From positions 2,941,102-3,005,101 of the forward strand of contig JANAVB010006999.1 in NCBI GenBank assembly GCA_029216955.1: 64,000 nucleotides of DNA, given 5' to 3'. Of this stretch, positions 39,601 to 46,900 are shown piece after piece. Position 1 is the stretch's first letter. The number at the start of each line of letters is the position of its first letter. Source of the DNA: Iris pallida (Eukaryota; Streptophyta; Magnoliopsida; Asparagales; Iridaceae). The translations under genes and the position numbers were made by a program. Under the pieces are notes generated by a model, which saw only the letters and a list, made by a program, of their open reading frames with translations, was not told the origin of the DNA and did not search any database.

Positions 39601-40559
39601 TTATTCAAATGTTCCTCTCAAATAAGTTTCTTTTTAATGTCAAGCCTTCTCTAAGTAAAACATGAAGACCCTAATTGTAGAAATCAACAAAATAAAAGGA
39701 AAAGTATATATAAGCTACTGGTGAACAATACATATGCATGTAGAAGCTGACACTAGAAGAAGTGATTAGGACTTCAAACAAGATTCCAAGAACATTATAT
39801 TCAACAATTTATTTAATTACATAGGTGAAGATCTCTTACTTGGGTATTGACCTCTATCACATCGCTCGTGCTTGAGCTCCCAGAATGTGCCTTCTTGTAC
39901 CTCTCAATGGTTGATTTTATGCTGAAGACGAGGAAAATTTCGTAATGCTACTAGTTAGGGGTGTCATATGTTTCTTTAAGATTGAAATGCTACATTTGAG
40001 AACATACTTAAACTGCATGAAACATAAATATATTCCTTCTATTCAAGTTTTACTATATGTAGTACTAAATTGTTAGATCTGCAGTTGAATAACACCAGAT
40101 AGATCATTAATTAATTAATTAATTAATTATTAGAAAACAACATATATTGAACCCCTAAATACGCGGAAGAGTGTACTTTGTTTTCTCACGTCATAGTGTT
40201 TCAACCTTAAGTTATGTGTCGCGATCGATATCAAACTAAAGTAGGTTGAGTTTAACTTGAATTCAAACTTGAGTTATGTGAAATATCATTGTTTGAGTTT
40301 AACTTTTATGTTATCATTTATGTTATATTTGAGGAGAATTATGACAGTCATTTAAGGTTTTGTGGAAATAACAAGGATATGTACATGTTACAGCCTTGGA
40401 AGAATAGAAGTTTGAAAAAAGAACTCAAGTGAGATGAATTTACACTCACATGAGCAGAGAAGTGACATGAAATTTAAGTTTACACAGAGAGCCCAAAGAC
40501 TACATTCAAAGACATTGGCTCTCCTCTTCCTCCACTCTACTGAAATCATCACATGGGAG

Positions 40560-40615
<56 letters not shown>

Positions 40616-42131
40616 AAGCAGTTGCACTGAAGGAGAAACCTGCAGAGAAATGCTGCAGGTTTCCTTCTTTGTGCTTGTACTGTTCCAATACTGCCAATTT
40701 TTCTTGGAACTTCACAACACAGCCCAAAAAAAAAAAAAAAGATGAGGAAGATTGCTTAGGGAGCAACTTTTTCCAGATTCCTGGCATTTTGGAAAGCTTG
40801 CAGAAGAACACATGCCAACAAAAGTAAGAAGCTGACCATAGAAATGTGTATCTATGTTTATAGAGTGAGCTAACTGTGCTAACTATATTGGTTTCTAAAA
40901 TAGCCAACAAAGTTTACATATATATAGGATTTTGAGCAATGGAAGGGATGAATATCAAATGTAAGTTTGAGAAACTCAACATCTTTCTCAAAGAGAACTA
41001 CAACTTTCTAAAACTGGAAGTCCACTAAAACCAACCTATAGTTGGCATTACTCACTAGAAAAGAGTTCATGAGTCCAAGTTTAGCACTAGAGAAGAAAAG
41101 GCAAAGAGGAAGGGAAGGGAGGAAGTGAAACCCTAAGAATGAGAAGACCATAAATGTACAGCTCTATTGATAAGCCATTCCTTGTTCCCATTGTTTTGCA
41201 TGTGCAGAGCTTAAGCATTGGAGTCCCAATAAATGGCCAATAGGCACTCATTATGCCATAGCCATTTAATTCCATTCTCTGCTGTACATGTGCCAAGTGT
41301 AAGTATGTTCAAGAAATTAGGCAGGAAAATGAATTTACATTTACTATAAAGTTCAAAATAAATTGTTTATTATTTTTTCTCATTTTTTGTCTGGATTTCT
41401 CAGTTTGAAAAAAAAAATCTGTAAAAAAAAACAGCTAATGACTATGATTTAGGAGGAACAGATCTATAACTAGTGACAAATTTAACTAAGAATTAAAACA
41501 AGATAAAGAAAATTTCATTTTTTTTCTTTCTAATAATCAATGATTATACAGAAAATTAGAACTGTTTCTATCACTTAGTCAGACTTGTGACATCTTTCCC
41601 TTTCTTTTCCTTGAACACAATTCCCAGATCAGTAAACAGTACTATACAAAAGAAAGATCCATCAGTATTACAAGGCTAATTGCATCCCCTTCCATCTTGT
41701 CACAAATTAAGAAAAATGGACAGTGACACCATGTAGCTAGGAACGAACAATTCCGCGGTGCCGTGTTCGTGTCATGCCACACAACGAATGGAACATGGCA
41801 CGTATGCTAACCAAGTACACTAGGACACGCCAAAATCAGTATCGTGTAAAAAAAAACTCGAGTTAACATATGATCACCAAGTAAAAAAAAAAAACTCGAG
41901 TTAACATATGATCACCAATTAAAAAAAAACGAATGATTGTAGGCTTCACCTGTTGTTGGAGTACTCGTAGAGGCGGCCGCGGCTGGAGAAGACGATCAGG
42001 GCGACCTCCGCGTCGCACAGCACGGAGAGCTCGTAGGCCTTCTTGAGGAGCCCGTTCCTCCGCTTGCAGAACGTCACTTGGCGGTTCGTCGTGTTCTCGA
42101 TCCTCTTGATCTCGATCTTTCCCCTCCCCAT
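11226..42131 (-). CDS. AGL11: D-class MADS-box transcription factor (AGL11/SEEDSTICK/OsMADS13-like), whole gene span
   Basis: The gene encodes a type II MIKC MADS protein of the AGAMOUS subfamily, a nuclear DNA-binding regulator; family members bind CArG boxes as multimers and specify ovule and seed identity. Joining exons 42131-41950, 39921-39840, 38979-38915, 38799-38700, 38511-38470, 38162-38121 and 11414-11226 gives 702 bases, 233 residues and one TAG stop, all in phase with GT-AG introns. Residues 1-60 are the MADS domain ([13 protein letters not shown] start), about 61-90 the I region, about 90-170 the K box, and the rest the C-terminal domain with [10 protein letters not shown] and TALHLGYE motifs. 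The family assignment is firm; D class rather than C class rests on the K-box and C-terminal wording. The last intron is 26.7 kb, filled with transposons. No disabling mutation is visible. Confidence 0.93.
11519..11625 (+). mobile_element. tRNA-derived SINE candidate in the last intron
   Basis: A 107 bp segment is flanked by AAGCTATAAT (11509-11518) and AAGCTACAAT (11626-11635), a target duplication with one mismatch. It has a box A-like TTGCCTAGTCG near 11528 and a box B GGTTCGAATCT near 11571, about 38 bases apart as in tRNA promoters, and ends in an A-rich tail. The size is similar to the SINE at 49909-50021, but the sequence is different or diverged. Confidence 0.65.
11636..11875. other. 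Intron 6 stretch with no recognised feature
   Basis: Ordinary intronic sequence. I see no open frame, repeat unit or transposon end in it. Confidence 0.5.
11876..12110 (+). repeat. Dispersed repeat, copy 1 (LTR-like)
   Basis: It resembles 36590-36860 in the same orientation. Shared blocks include AATATATGT, CTAATGGTTA, ACTAAAGATAAAA and ATTATCCTAGAAG followed by GAGATAAAGAAAATATCTAAAATT. The two could be diverged LTRs of one old element enclosing everything between, or just two copies of a common repeat. Confidence 0.45.
12111..15668 (+). pseudogene. Very decayed Ty3-gypsy internal region
   Basis: This T/G-rich stretch has no open frame longer than chance. Near its end, 15540-15660 carries the signature of a gypsy polyprotein tail: a diverged [11 protein letters not shown] block (about 15550-15585) and TTTCGAGGACGAAGC followed by a TTTTTCTAAGTGG polypurine-like tract just before an LTR start. 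The very low C content suggests long exposure to cytosine deamination. The upstream limit and domain order cannot be resolved by eye. Confidence 0.5.
15669..16480 (+). mobile_element. 3' LTR of the decayed gypsy, left part (split by the CACTA)
   Basis: It begins TGTAATATAATAAAATA right after the polypurine-like tract and continues until the CACTA insertion at 16481. The LTR probably resumes at 34538 and ends GAATCGAGGTGTGACA at 36403, with a foldback element inserted in that part. I inferred continuity from position and from the TG...CA ends, not from a second LTR copy. Confidence 0.45.
16514..19188. other. Left arm of the CACTA, non-coding
   Basis: After GGGAC/GTCCC-rich subterminal sequence comes a CT microsatellite pair (16850-16870 and 16916-16949) separated by a CTG run. 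Then follows AT-rich sequence without convincing coding potential. Near 18890-19060 the phrase GATGGTGATGGGTTCA recurs several times. The small open frames here (for example 17099-17326) show no motif I recognise. Confidence 0.55.
19189..19834 (+). mobile_element. Gypsy LTR in plus orientation, left outer copy
   Basis: It starts TGTCACGCACAAAAGTTTG and is the reverse complement, with divergence, of the LTR at 33490-34047. It stops at GTCGAAGTGTAGC, short of the expected LTR end. It contains an internal tandem duplication that the right-hand LTR lacks. The orientation is opposite to that of the other LTR, which is abnormal for a simple LTR element. Confidence 0.8.
19504..19777 (+). repeat. 138 bp tandem duplication within the LTR
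   Basis: Two copies of a unit running from GCCTCATTTGTTCCTCACC to AAGCnTTGGGGGAAG lie head to tail (about 19504-19639 and 19640-19777). Only a few substitutions separate them. Confidence 0.85.
19842..19919 (-). mobile_element. LTR terminus and primer-binding site in minus orientation
   Basis: On the minus strand, the last about 64 bases of the gypsy LTR (GAGGAGGATAATAGTGCACC to ...CCGTGACA, ending at 19856) are followed by TGGTATCAGAGC at 19853-19842. The sequence then runs directly into the inverted LTR at 19834. The two pieces form a head-to-head junction with a short spacer containing the primer-binding site. Confidence 0.75.
19920..20972 (-). pseudogene. Ty3-gypsy zinc knuckle, protease and truncated start of RT
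   Basis: On the minus strand from 20972: a basic KKYKKVQ segment, a zinc-knuckle-like [14 protein letters not shown], then the aspartic protease motif [13 protein letters not shown] near 20670. Next come [31 protein letters not shown] and a remnant of the RREVD block found just before RT. RT, RNase H and integrase are absent; the sequence then departs from any gypsy wording until the LTR terminus. Stops and at least one frame change break the frame. It is the continuation of the gag at 32411-33458, separated by the nested element with CCCTC target duplication. Confidence 0.8.
20978..23044 (-). mobile_element. 2.07 kb LTR of nested element, copy 1 (3' LTR)
   Basis: Runs TGTCACGCCCCGCTCCCG to GCGGGTTACTACA on the plus strand and is nearly identical to 30338-32405. 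The 5 bp CCCTC flanks the pair (20973-20977 and 32406-32410). The element reads on the minus strand, so this copy is its 3' LTR; adjacent minus-strand CTCGAGGACGAGAC is the purine-rich context usual before gypsy 3' LTRs. A (TTCA)n-rich tract lies at about 22304-22440. In the first 170 bases I count 6 differences from the other LTR, all transitions. Conserved small open frames in both LTRs merely reflect their common origin. Confidence 0.9.
23045..25393 (-). mobile_element. Non-coding interior of the 2.07 kb-LTR element
   Basis: About 2.3 kb between the 3' LTR and the copia segment. No long frame and no retrotransposon motif was found on either strand, while base composition is balanced and TCGA-rich. 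It looks like the interior of a LARD-type non-autonomous element. Near 25300-25390 the phrase ACACCACTC recurs in a short direct repeat. Confidence 0.6.
25394..25515 (-). mobile_element. 3' LTR of the internal copia
   Basis: On the minus strand it begins TGTTGAGAATCAATAAGGG directly after the polypurine tract GAGGGGGAG and ends CTTTCTACA. Length 122 bp. It contains a TATATATAG stretch. No matching 5' LTR exists upstream of the copia gag. Confidence 0.8.
25523..30073 (-). pseudogene. Ty1-copia gag-pol polyprotein, single frame with four stops
   Basis: A 1517-codon frame runs from ATG (30073) to TGA (25523), all in one phase. In order it shows gag (UBN2-like, [19 protein letters not shown]), zinc knuckle [14 protein letters not shown], and protease [11 protein letters not shown]. 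Integrase follows with [17 protein letters not shown] and [11 protein letters not shown], then RT with [18 protein letters not shown] and catalytic YVDDIVITG, and RNase H with CDADWASC and [10 protein letters not shown]. Four internal stops lie near 29920 (TAG), 29506 (TAG), 27034 (TAG) and 25655 (TAA). Each sits where Trp or Gln is expected, so each fits one C-to-T or G-to-A transition. It is otherwise complete but its own 5' LTR and primer site are missing. Confidence 0.9.
30074..30322 (-). other. Leader between LTR/PBS and copia gag
   Basis: An open frame of about 80 residues runs through the leader (for example [22 protein letters not shown]) but matches no motif I know. The switch from LARD-like leader to copia sequence must lie in or near this stretch. 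No copia LTR is present. Confidence 0.5.
30323..30334 (-). other. Primer-binding site of the 2.07 kb-LTR element
   Basis: The reverse complement is TGGTATCAGAGC, complementary to initiator tRNA-Met. It follows the LTR end CATGACA by three bases on the minus strand. Confidence 0.85.
30338..32405 (-). mobile_element. 2.07 kb LTR of nested element, copy 2 (5' LTR)
   Basis: The partner of 20978-23044, 2068 bp, in the same orientation. CCCTC follows directly at 32406. It is adjacent to the primer-binding site, making it the 5' LTR on the minus strand. A TTCA-rich tract lies at about 31668-31803. Confidence 0.9.
32411..33458 (-). pseudogene. Ty3-gypsy gag (interrupted)
   Basis: Read on the minus strand from an ATG at 33458 ([12 protein letters not shown], then a stop and frame change). 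It then reads a long coiled-coil-like segment [13 protein letters not shown]...[30 protein letters not shown] and [20 protein letters not shown]. In a second frame (32836 to 32360) it reads [25 protein letters not shown] and AAERLVEYM. These are the capsid-type retrotransposon gag motifs of plant gypsy elements. The gene breaks off at 32411, where the nested element begins, and resumes at 20972 with the zinc knuckle. Confidence 0.8.
33476..33487 (-). other. Primer-binding site of the gypsy element
   Basis: The reverse complement TGGTATCAAAGC differs at one position from the common tRNA-Met complement and lies two bases from the LTR end. Confidence 0.7.
33490..34047 (-). mobile_element. 5' LTR of the gypsy (minus orientation)
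   Basis: 558 bp, TGTCACGCATAAAAG to AGTCCGTGACA on the minus strand, followed by the primer-binding site and gag. A (GA)n run occupies 33623-33664. Its counterpart at 19189-19834 is inverted. Confidence 0.85.
34048..34534. other. Right arm of the CACTA transposon
   Basis: GGGACGG, GTCCTAAA and CCGTCCTAAA motifs recur up to the terminal inverted repeat at 34506-34534. This is typical CACTA subterminal sequence. No gene. Confidence 0.75.
34538..34719 (+). other. Probable continuation of the 15669 LTR
   Basis: Directly right of the CACTA target duplication, so once contiguous with 16480. No feature of its own. Confidence 0.35.
34720..35735. repeat. About 1 kb foldback (long imperfect palindrome)
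   Basis: The left arm from about 34720 (GGTTCTCTTCTAAATCTCTTTC... AAATAAATATACC near 34965) is matched in reverse complement by about 35475-35735 (GGTATATTTATTTC... TAGAAGAGAAATATAC). The interior alternates TTAATGTTAATTTT and AATTAACATTAAAA blocks that also pair with each other, plus a (TTTAGA)n run at about 35296-35335. The structure resembles a foldback transposon. No target duplication was found. Confidence 0.7.
35736..36403 (+). mobile_element. LTR tail, probable 3' end of the decayed gypsy LTR
   Basis: It ends GGAATCGAGGTGTGACA at 36403, a form common at plant gypsy LTR ends. It contains AATAAAG-type polyadenylation-like sequence near 36220. The link with 15669-16480 is inferred from nesting. 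Confidence 0.4.
36404..36589. other. Intron 6 stretch with nothing recognised
   Basis: No open frame, repeat or element end is visible here. Confidence 0.4.
36590..36860 (+). repeat. Dispersed repeat, copy 2 (LTR-like)
   Basis: Resembles 11876-12110 (see there). It contains GGCTATATATAGCC, a TATA-like palindrome, and ends GATTTCCTACA, consistent with an LTR terminus. Confidence 0.45.
37060..37640. mobile_element. hAT-type MITE (TSD GTTGTAAT)
   Basis: Element ends TAGGGTTGAGTGTTCG and CGTTCGCCCTA are imperfect inverted repeats. The 8 bp GTTGTAAT flanks both sides (37052-37059 and 37641-37648). Its interior is rich in ACCGAA/TTCGGT motifs and non-coding. Eight-base target duplications are typical of hAT elements. 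Confidence 0.75.
37649..38120. other. Intron 6, 5' end
   Basis: AT-rich intronic sequence between exon 6 and the hAT MITE. Nothing recognised besides the GTAGGA splice donor (minus strand, 38120-38115). Confidence 0.6.
38121..38162 (-). CDS. AGL11: MADS gene exon 6 (end of K box)
   Basis: 42 bases between acceptor TATGCAG and donor GTAGGA, encoding [14 protein letters not shown]. Length and residues match the corresponding AG-family exon. Confidence 0.92.
38470..38511 (-). CDS. AGL11: MADS gene exon 5 (K box)
   Basis: 42 bases between acceptor CTACCAG and donor GTATGT, encoding [14 protein letters not shown]. In phase with exons 4 and 6. Confidence 0.92.
38700..38799 (-). CDS. AGL11: MADS gene exon 4 (K box)
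   Basis: 100 bases, the usual length of this exon in the family, between acceptor TGTATCAG and donor GTAAAT. It encodes [18 protein letters not shown] onward to RIRSKK; the first base completes the Arg codon begun in exon 3. Confidence 0.93.
38915..38979 (-). CDS. AGL11: MADS gene exon 3 (start of K box)
   Basis: 65 bases encoding [18 protein letters not shown] and NAN, with donor AATAG|GTATTT. The acceptor is a tandem CAGCAG: using the upstream CAG gives VNTQQYY (shown here), the downstream one removes one Gln (exon 38915-38976, 62 bases, as in C-class genes). Confidence 0.9.
39840..39921 (-). CDS. AGL11: MADS gene exon 2 (I region)
   Basis: 82 bases between acceptor GTCTTCAG and donor GTAAGA, encoding [20 protein letters not shown] and onward to EVNTQ. 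The Ser codon is split with exon 1 (AG|C). Exon length equals that of other AG-family genes. Confidence 0.93.
40565..40612. repeat. (GA)n in MADS intron 1
   Basis: About 24 GA units on the plus strand (CT on the sense strand). GA/CT runs are bound by BASIC PENTACYSTEINE proteins, which regulate SEEDSTICK in Arabidopsis; a regulatory role here is inference only. Confidence 0.85.
41846..41920. repeat. Small tandem duplication next to exon 1 donor
   Basis: ACTCGAGTTAACATATGATC followed by ACCAA occurs twice (near 41856 and 41893), each preceded by a poly-A run. It lies about 30 bases inside intron 1 from the exon 1 donor. Confidence 0.9.
41950..42131 (-). CDS. AGL11: MADS gene exon 1 (MADS domain)
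   Basis: 182 bases from ATG (42131-42129), encoding the full 60-residue MADS domain from [13 protein letters not shown] through [20 protein letters not shown] to RLYEYSNN, then donor AACAG|GTGAAG. The ATG matches the start of D-class proteins, and the in-frame codons upstream contain only GTG, so no N-terminal extension is predicted. Confidence 0.95.
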
Positions 42132-42173
42132 GCCGAGTGTAGCAAACGATTTCCTCACAATTGCAGATACAAG
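42132..42173 (-). other. AGL11: 5' UTR piece of the MADS gene after a leader intron
   Basis: Upstream of the ATG the minus strand reads a pyrimidine-rich run ending TTTTGTTTTTATAG (AG at 42175-42174), a good splice acceptor. AG-clade genes commonly have an intron in the 5' leader, so this 42-base segment is probably the last non-coding part. Confidence 0.6.
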
Positions 42174-42634
42174 CTATAAAAACAAAATTATGACAAGAAA
42201 ATTTACATAAAAAGCAAATTTGAACCGAAAATAGGAAGAATGCTTCGAAGAAGAAGAAGAAGAAAAAGCTGATATCAAATGGAATTAGTTCTCCTCGATG
42301 TAACGAAACATGTGCTCTTCATCATACGATTACCAAAAAAAAAGCACTTCAAAATTTCGAATCCGTGTTAGAACTTCTTCGTCGGATTGCACCGATATAC
42401 TTACGTAGGAAGAAGATGAAGATGAAGACCTAGATTGCGATTCCTTACCGAAAATAGCAAAAAATTAAAATTAAAATTAAAACGAAGAACTGAGAGTTGT
42501 GCTTCTGTTACATGCTGATCAAACTTCTATATAAGCTTATATATATATATATATGTATATGTATATTGAAGAAGAAGAAGAAGAAGAAGAAGGAAGAAGA
42601 AGAAGAAGCTGATATCAAAATAGCAATTTCTTAC
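42174..42634 (-). other. AGL11: Probable leader intron with two duplicated candidate donors
   Basis: Two candidate donors exist on the minus strand: GCTATTTTAG|GTAAGAAAT at 42635/42634 and GCTATTTTCG|GTAAGGAAT at 42449/42448. Both sit in a partial duplication (about 42245-42510 and 42569-42690) with shared GAAGAAGAAG runs, GCTGATATCAAA and AGCAAAAAA motifs. Which is used cannot be told from sequence. Confidence 0.5.
42528..42541 (-). promoter_or_regulatory. Possible MADS promoter TATA box
   Basis: The minus strand reads AAGCTTATATAGAAG here, about 80-90 bases upstream of the nearer leader donor. If used, transcription would start near 42500 and the leader exon would be about 50 bases. Confidence 0.35.
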
Positions 42635-42690
42635 CTAAAATAGCAAAAAAAGAAAGAAACCAAGAAGTGGGAGTTATGTGGTGTCGAGAA

Positions 42691-43573
42691 GTATGAGCTA
42701 GCTAGCTACATATTAGCTTTAGTAGTCCATTCTTTCCTACTTCGTTAATTGTTTTTGGGTGGCAGGGAAATGGTGGGGATTCCCAGAAGAGGGAAAGAGC
42801 AAAGAAGAGCTGGCTACTGTTGCATGACTGTGTGAAGCCTGCCCCGTTTTTTTTTCCTTCACTCAGTTTGGGCTCCTTTTTCAGTTGTGCCAAGGGAACA
42901 AATTTAGCTTAAGTGACTCCACATGAGGAGATGAAATGACAAAATAAAAACCCTTTTTTTTAATTATTTTATTATTATAATTTTTTTCTTTTTGTGAAAA
43001 ATACTCTCTTGACATGTCACTATATTGCCCATGCTTGGCACATGACTCCCAACTTTTGCAAACAAATAGTTCATATAAGATCGGATGCATACGCTTTTGG
43101 GACATGAAACGGCCATTTCGAGTCAGTACAATCTTGATGCTGTGAAAGGGCCCACATGTCATGTACCGCATCAGAAGTGGGTCAATTAGGAGCCTCCTTA
43201 GAAAAGTAAGAATGTTCTCCTTTTTTTACATATGGGTACGATAATATCCATTTTGTTAAATATGACTTATATTTCATTTGACAATGACTTGGAAACATTG
43301 ACTCTTGTTGGATACTTGTCACAAAGAAGTAAAAGTCTGGTAAAGGATCATTACATGAGCACTGGTGAGTGGCCTCTCGTTGACACTACCAAACCAGCAC
43401 ATTGAATTAGTGAGTGCAAACAACATTATATAGTCTTTATATTCTTGTCTTAGGATCAATTATATGGTATAGCATACTTGTGTCAAGAATCATAAATGTG
43501 TTACGCATCAGAGTTGATATTACCAATACTTATCATCATTCCCTACTCAATAAAGCAATATCATTTCATAAAG
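42691..43573. other. Upstream region of the MADS gene
   Basis: No gene is visible. The GCTAGCTAGCTA run at about 42697-42708 and AT-rich stretches are the only features. Its left part may be promoter; the part beyond 43390 may belong to a decayed LTR continued at 48536. Confidence 0.4.
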
Positions 43574-43689
43574 TGTTAGATTATAGATTATATTTGTAAT
43601 GTAAATATGGCCCATAAGTCCAAACGTGTAGACATTATATATTGTAAACAACCCCCATCAATAAACACAAGGCATTATTATTTTCTACA
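43574..43689 (+). mobile_element. 5' LTR of the complete copia
   Basis: 116 bp, TGTTAGATTATAG to TTTTCTACA, preceded by TAAAG. It differs from the 3' LTR at 6 of 116 positions by eye, five of them transitions. TGGTATCAGAACC follows at 43690. Confidence 0.93.
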
Positions 43690-43702
43690 TGGTATCAGAA
43701 CC
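43690..43702 (+). other. Primer-binding site of the complete copia
   Basis: TGGTATCAGAACC, complementary to initiator tRNA-Met with one change, directly after the 5' LTR. Confidence 0.85.
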
Positions 43703-43790
43703 TCCAGAAAAACCCTAGCCGTCATATTCTCCGAAACCTAAACACCCTAAACGACGGGACACAGAGATTCACCGTCGACCCCGTCCATTA

Positions 43791-43965
43791 GCGGCCGAAT
43801 CGTCGGAGTTGTACTTTATTTTGTACACCCGACATCCGGTCGCTCGCCCCTACGCTCCAGATCCGGCGCCCCTGATCGCAGCAGGTTCGCCGTGAACCCC
43901 GTCATCCGTCGTCCATCAGCGGCCGATTCGTCGGAGTTGTACTTTATTTTGTACACCCGACATCC
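43791..43965 (+). repeat. Duplicated block in the copia leader
   Basis: CGTCGGAGTTGTACTTTATT and the following TTGTACACCCGACATCCG occurs twice, near 43801 and 43930, just before the gag ATG. Confidence 0.85.
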
Positions 43966-43968
43966 GTG

Positions 43969-46900
43969 ATGACTGATGATGCTGCGTCCAGCTACTCCAT
44001 CGCGAGTGGCGATGGCGGTACACACAACCCAAATTATCCTAATCCGAAGGATCCATATTTTCTGAGTTCTGCTGATCAACCAGGAAATATCATTACTTCT
44101 ATTATTTTTCGTGGACCGAACTATGCTGAGTGGTCTCGGTGGATACGTCTCTTCCTGATCTCTAGGCGAAAGATCACTTTTCTAGAAGGTACTGAAATCA
44201 AACATGTTAATGATGCTAGTAAATTGCTTGATTGGAGATGTGTGCAAGCGCTATTGGTTCAATGGGTTCTTAATACCATTAATCCGTCTCTGAAAAAAAT
44301 TTTGCCGTACTTTGAGGAGGTTTATCCATTGTGGAACTTGTTGGAGAAAAGATTTGTTGTTAGCAATAGCATTCGAAAGCAACAAATTAAGGTGGCTCTG
44401 ACTGAGTGCAAACAAACGGCTTCGATGTCTGTGGAAACTTACTTTAGAAATTTACAGTCTTTATGGGATGAACAAGCTGTTTATTTTCCATTGCCTACTT
44501 GTACCTGTGGTGAACTTGCTGCAAAGCTACATGCTATGAGGGATGAAGACCACTTTCAGGACTTTATGTATGGGTTGAATGCTGAGTTGTATGGTCATAC
44601 CCGATCTAATCTTCTGGCTCAGGATCCTCAGCCAAGTTTAGATCGGACATACCAGTCAGTCCGTGAGGAGGAGGATATACGAAAATCTCAGGTCCAATCC
44701 GCTACTGAGGAGGTGTTGGCGCTGGCTATCAAGACTTCACATCGTCTTTCTACTACTTCTAATAGTAGAACCTCAGATTCCAGGGACAAATCATGTATGA
44801 TCTGTACTCATTGCAAGAAAACAGGTCATGATGTTACAACTTGCTTTGCCAAGATTGGCTATCCAGAGTGGTGGGAGACTCGTCCTCGGCGTGAGGGCGG
44901 ACGTGGTGCTGGTGGTGGCAGAGGCCCGGCACCACAGCAGAGACGTGATAGGGGACGTGGTGCTGGTGGCGCAGGGATTGTTCATGTCGTCGCTGCTGGA
45001 CATGGTGTCCATGCTGGTCTTGCTGGAAGTTCGACGGATATGATGCATGGATGGTATCCTTCACCACTCTCAGGTGAACAATGGCAGAAACTGATGAGCT
45101 TGCTGGGTAACGACAATCCTTCCAACCTTGGTTCTTCAAACTCTGATCGTCTGATGGGTAAGAATTCTTCTGTCACTTGGATATTCGATACTGGGGCTAC
45201 TCTTCATGCGACAGGTTCTCGTGACTGTTTAGTTTATTGCTTTAAGGGCCCTATCTGTCCTGTGATTTTGCCTGATGGGAGTACTATTGAGGCTGTTCTG
45301 AGAGGCAAAGTATTTTTGACTGCTTCATTGGTATTGACAGATGTTCTTTATGTTCCGACATTGACTTGCAACTTGATGTCTGTCTCACAATTGATTGGTA
45401 CCAGAAATTGTGATATGTTATTTACTCTTGATTTGTGTTTTGTTCAGGACCGAAGTACGAGGATGGTGATTGGAGCAGGTGAACAAAGGGGTGGACTTTA
45501 CTTCTTGGGGGAGGTTCTAGCTTCTTTGGCTTCGGTGATCCTGGTATGCAGAAAGAGTGATTCCGAGGTTTGGCATAGTAGACTGGAACATCCTTCAGAT
45601 AAAGTAATACAGACTTTACCTTTTCTTTCTGGTAGTAGTGTGTTTTCTCATAAGGCTTGTGATATTTGTCATCAAGCTAAACAAACTCGTGATGCTTTTC
45701 CTGATAGTAGTAGTCGTGCTTTAAGATGCTTTGAACTTATACACTGTGATCTGTGGGGACCATATCTTATTCCGTCATCTAATGGGGTACGATATTTTTT
45801 GACTTTGATGGATGATTTTTCTAGAGCGGTTTGGATTATTTTATTGACGGATAAGTGTGCTGTTTATTCTATGTTTCTTAAATTCATTGCTATAGTGAAG
45901 CGTCAGTTTGGGGCCGATATACATCGTGTGCGGAGTGACAATGGCACTGAATTTAATTATTTACGAGATTATTTTTTATCTCAAGGTATATTGTTCCAAA
46001 CATCCTGTGTTGGGACACCTCAACAGAATGGACGGGTGGAAAGAAAATATCGACATATTTTAAATGTAGTCAGGGCATTGAGATTTCAGGGTTCTCTTTA
46101 TGTAGATTTTTGAGGGAAATGTGTTCTGGGTGCATGTTATTTGATAAATAGAACACCTTCTAGTATCTTGCATTTTAAGTCTCCTTATGAAATTTTATAT
46201 AGTTCGGCTCCTTCATATGATCATCTACGTATTTTTGGTTGTCTATGCTATGCGTATGATTTGAAATCCCGACATGATAAATTTGCTAGCAGAAGTAGAA
46301 AATGTATCTTTGTTGGGTATCCACTTGATAAAAAGGGATGGAAACTGTATGATTTGGAGACTGGTGAATTTTTTGTGTCTCGTGATGTTACTTTTTATGA
46401 AAAAGAATTTTCTGGGGGTGGCTCTGCTAGCGAGATATCTTCTGCGACACGCTATATATCTGTTGAGGTGCCAGGAGACGATATAGAGGATTTTGGGATG
46501 GTGCCGACTACGGTTGCTGAGGCCGGAGTGGTTGCTTGCGGCTCGACACCGAGTGGCGAGGATGCACCGGAAGCTGCAGAAGTATTGACAGGAGAGTCCG
46601 CTGGGGGTGATGTAGATATTACGGATGATACAGTGTTGCCAGAGGTGCCCGATGAGGTAGTATTGGGAAGAGGAATGAGAAAGAAATCACAGCCAGTGCG
46701 ATTACAGGATTTTGTGATGAATGCTGTTAGAAGTAAAAGTCCCCCCTTCACCACAGTTCATCTGTTTCCGTCACTTCCTTAGGTACTTCGTATCCTCTAA
46801 CACAATTTCTAAGTTATGACATATTTACTGCTGGACACAAAGATTTTCTTGCAGCTATCACTCCAAGTGTTGAGCCTACTTCATATCGCCAGGCCTCGCG

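Larger units (their letters stand above)
39922..41949 (-). other. AGL11: MADS gene intron 1
   Basis: A 2.0 kb GT-AG intron. It contains a GA microsatellite and a short tandem duplication near its 5' end, but no transposon that I can define. Intron or leader sequences of AG-clade genes often carry regulatory elements. Confidence 0.7.

Noticed and set aside
42132..42158. N-terminal nine-residue extension of the MADS protein
   Set aside because: The apparent start codon is GTG, and this stretch probably lies in the 5' UTR after a splice acceptor. The ATG at 42131 matches family starts.
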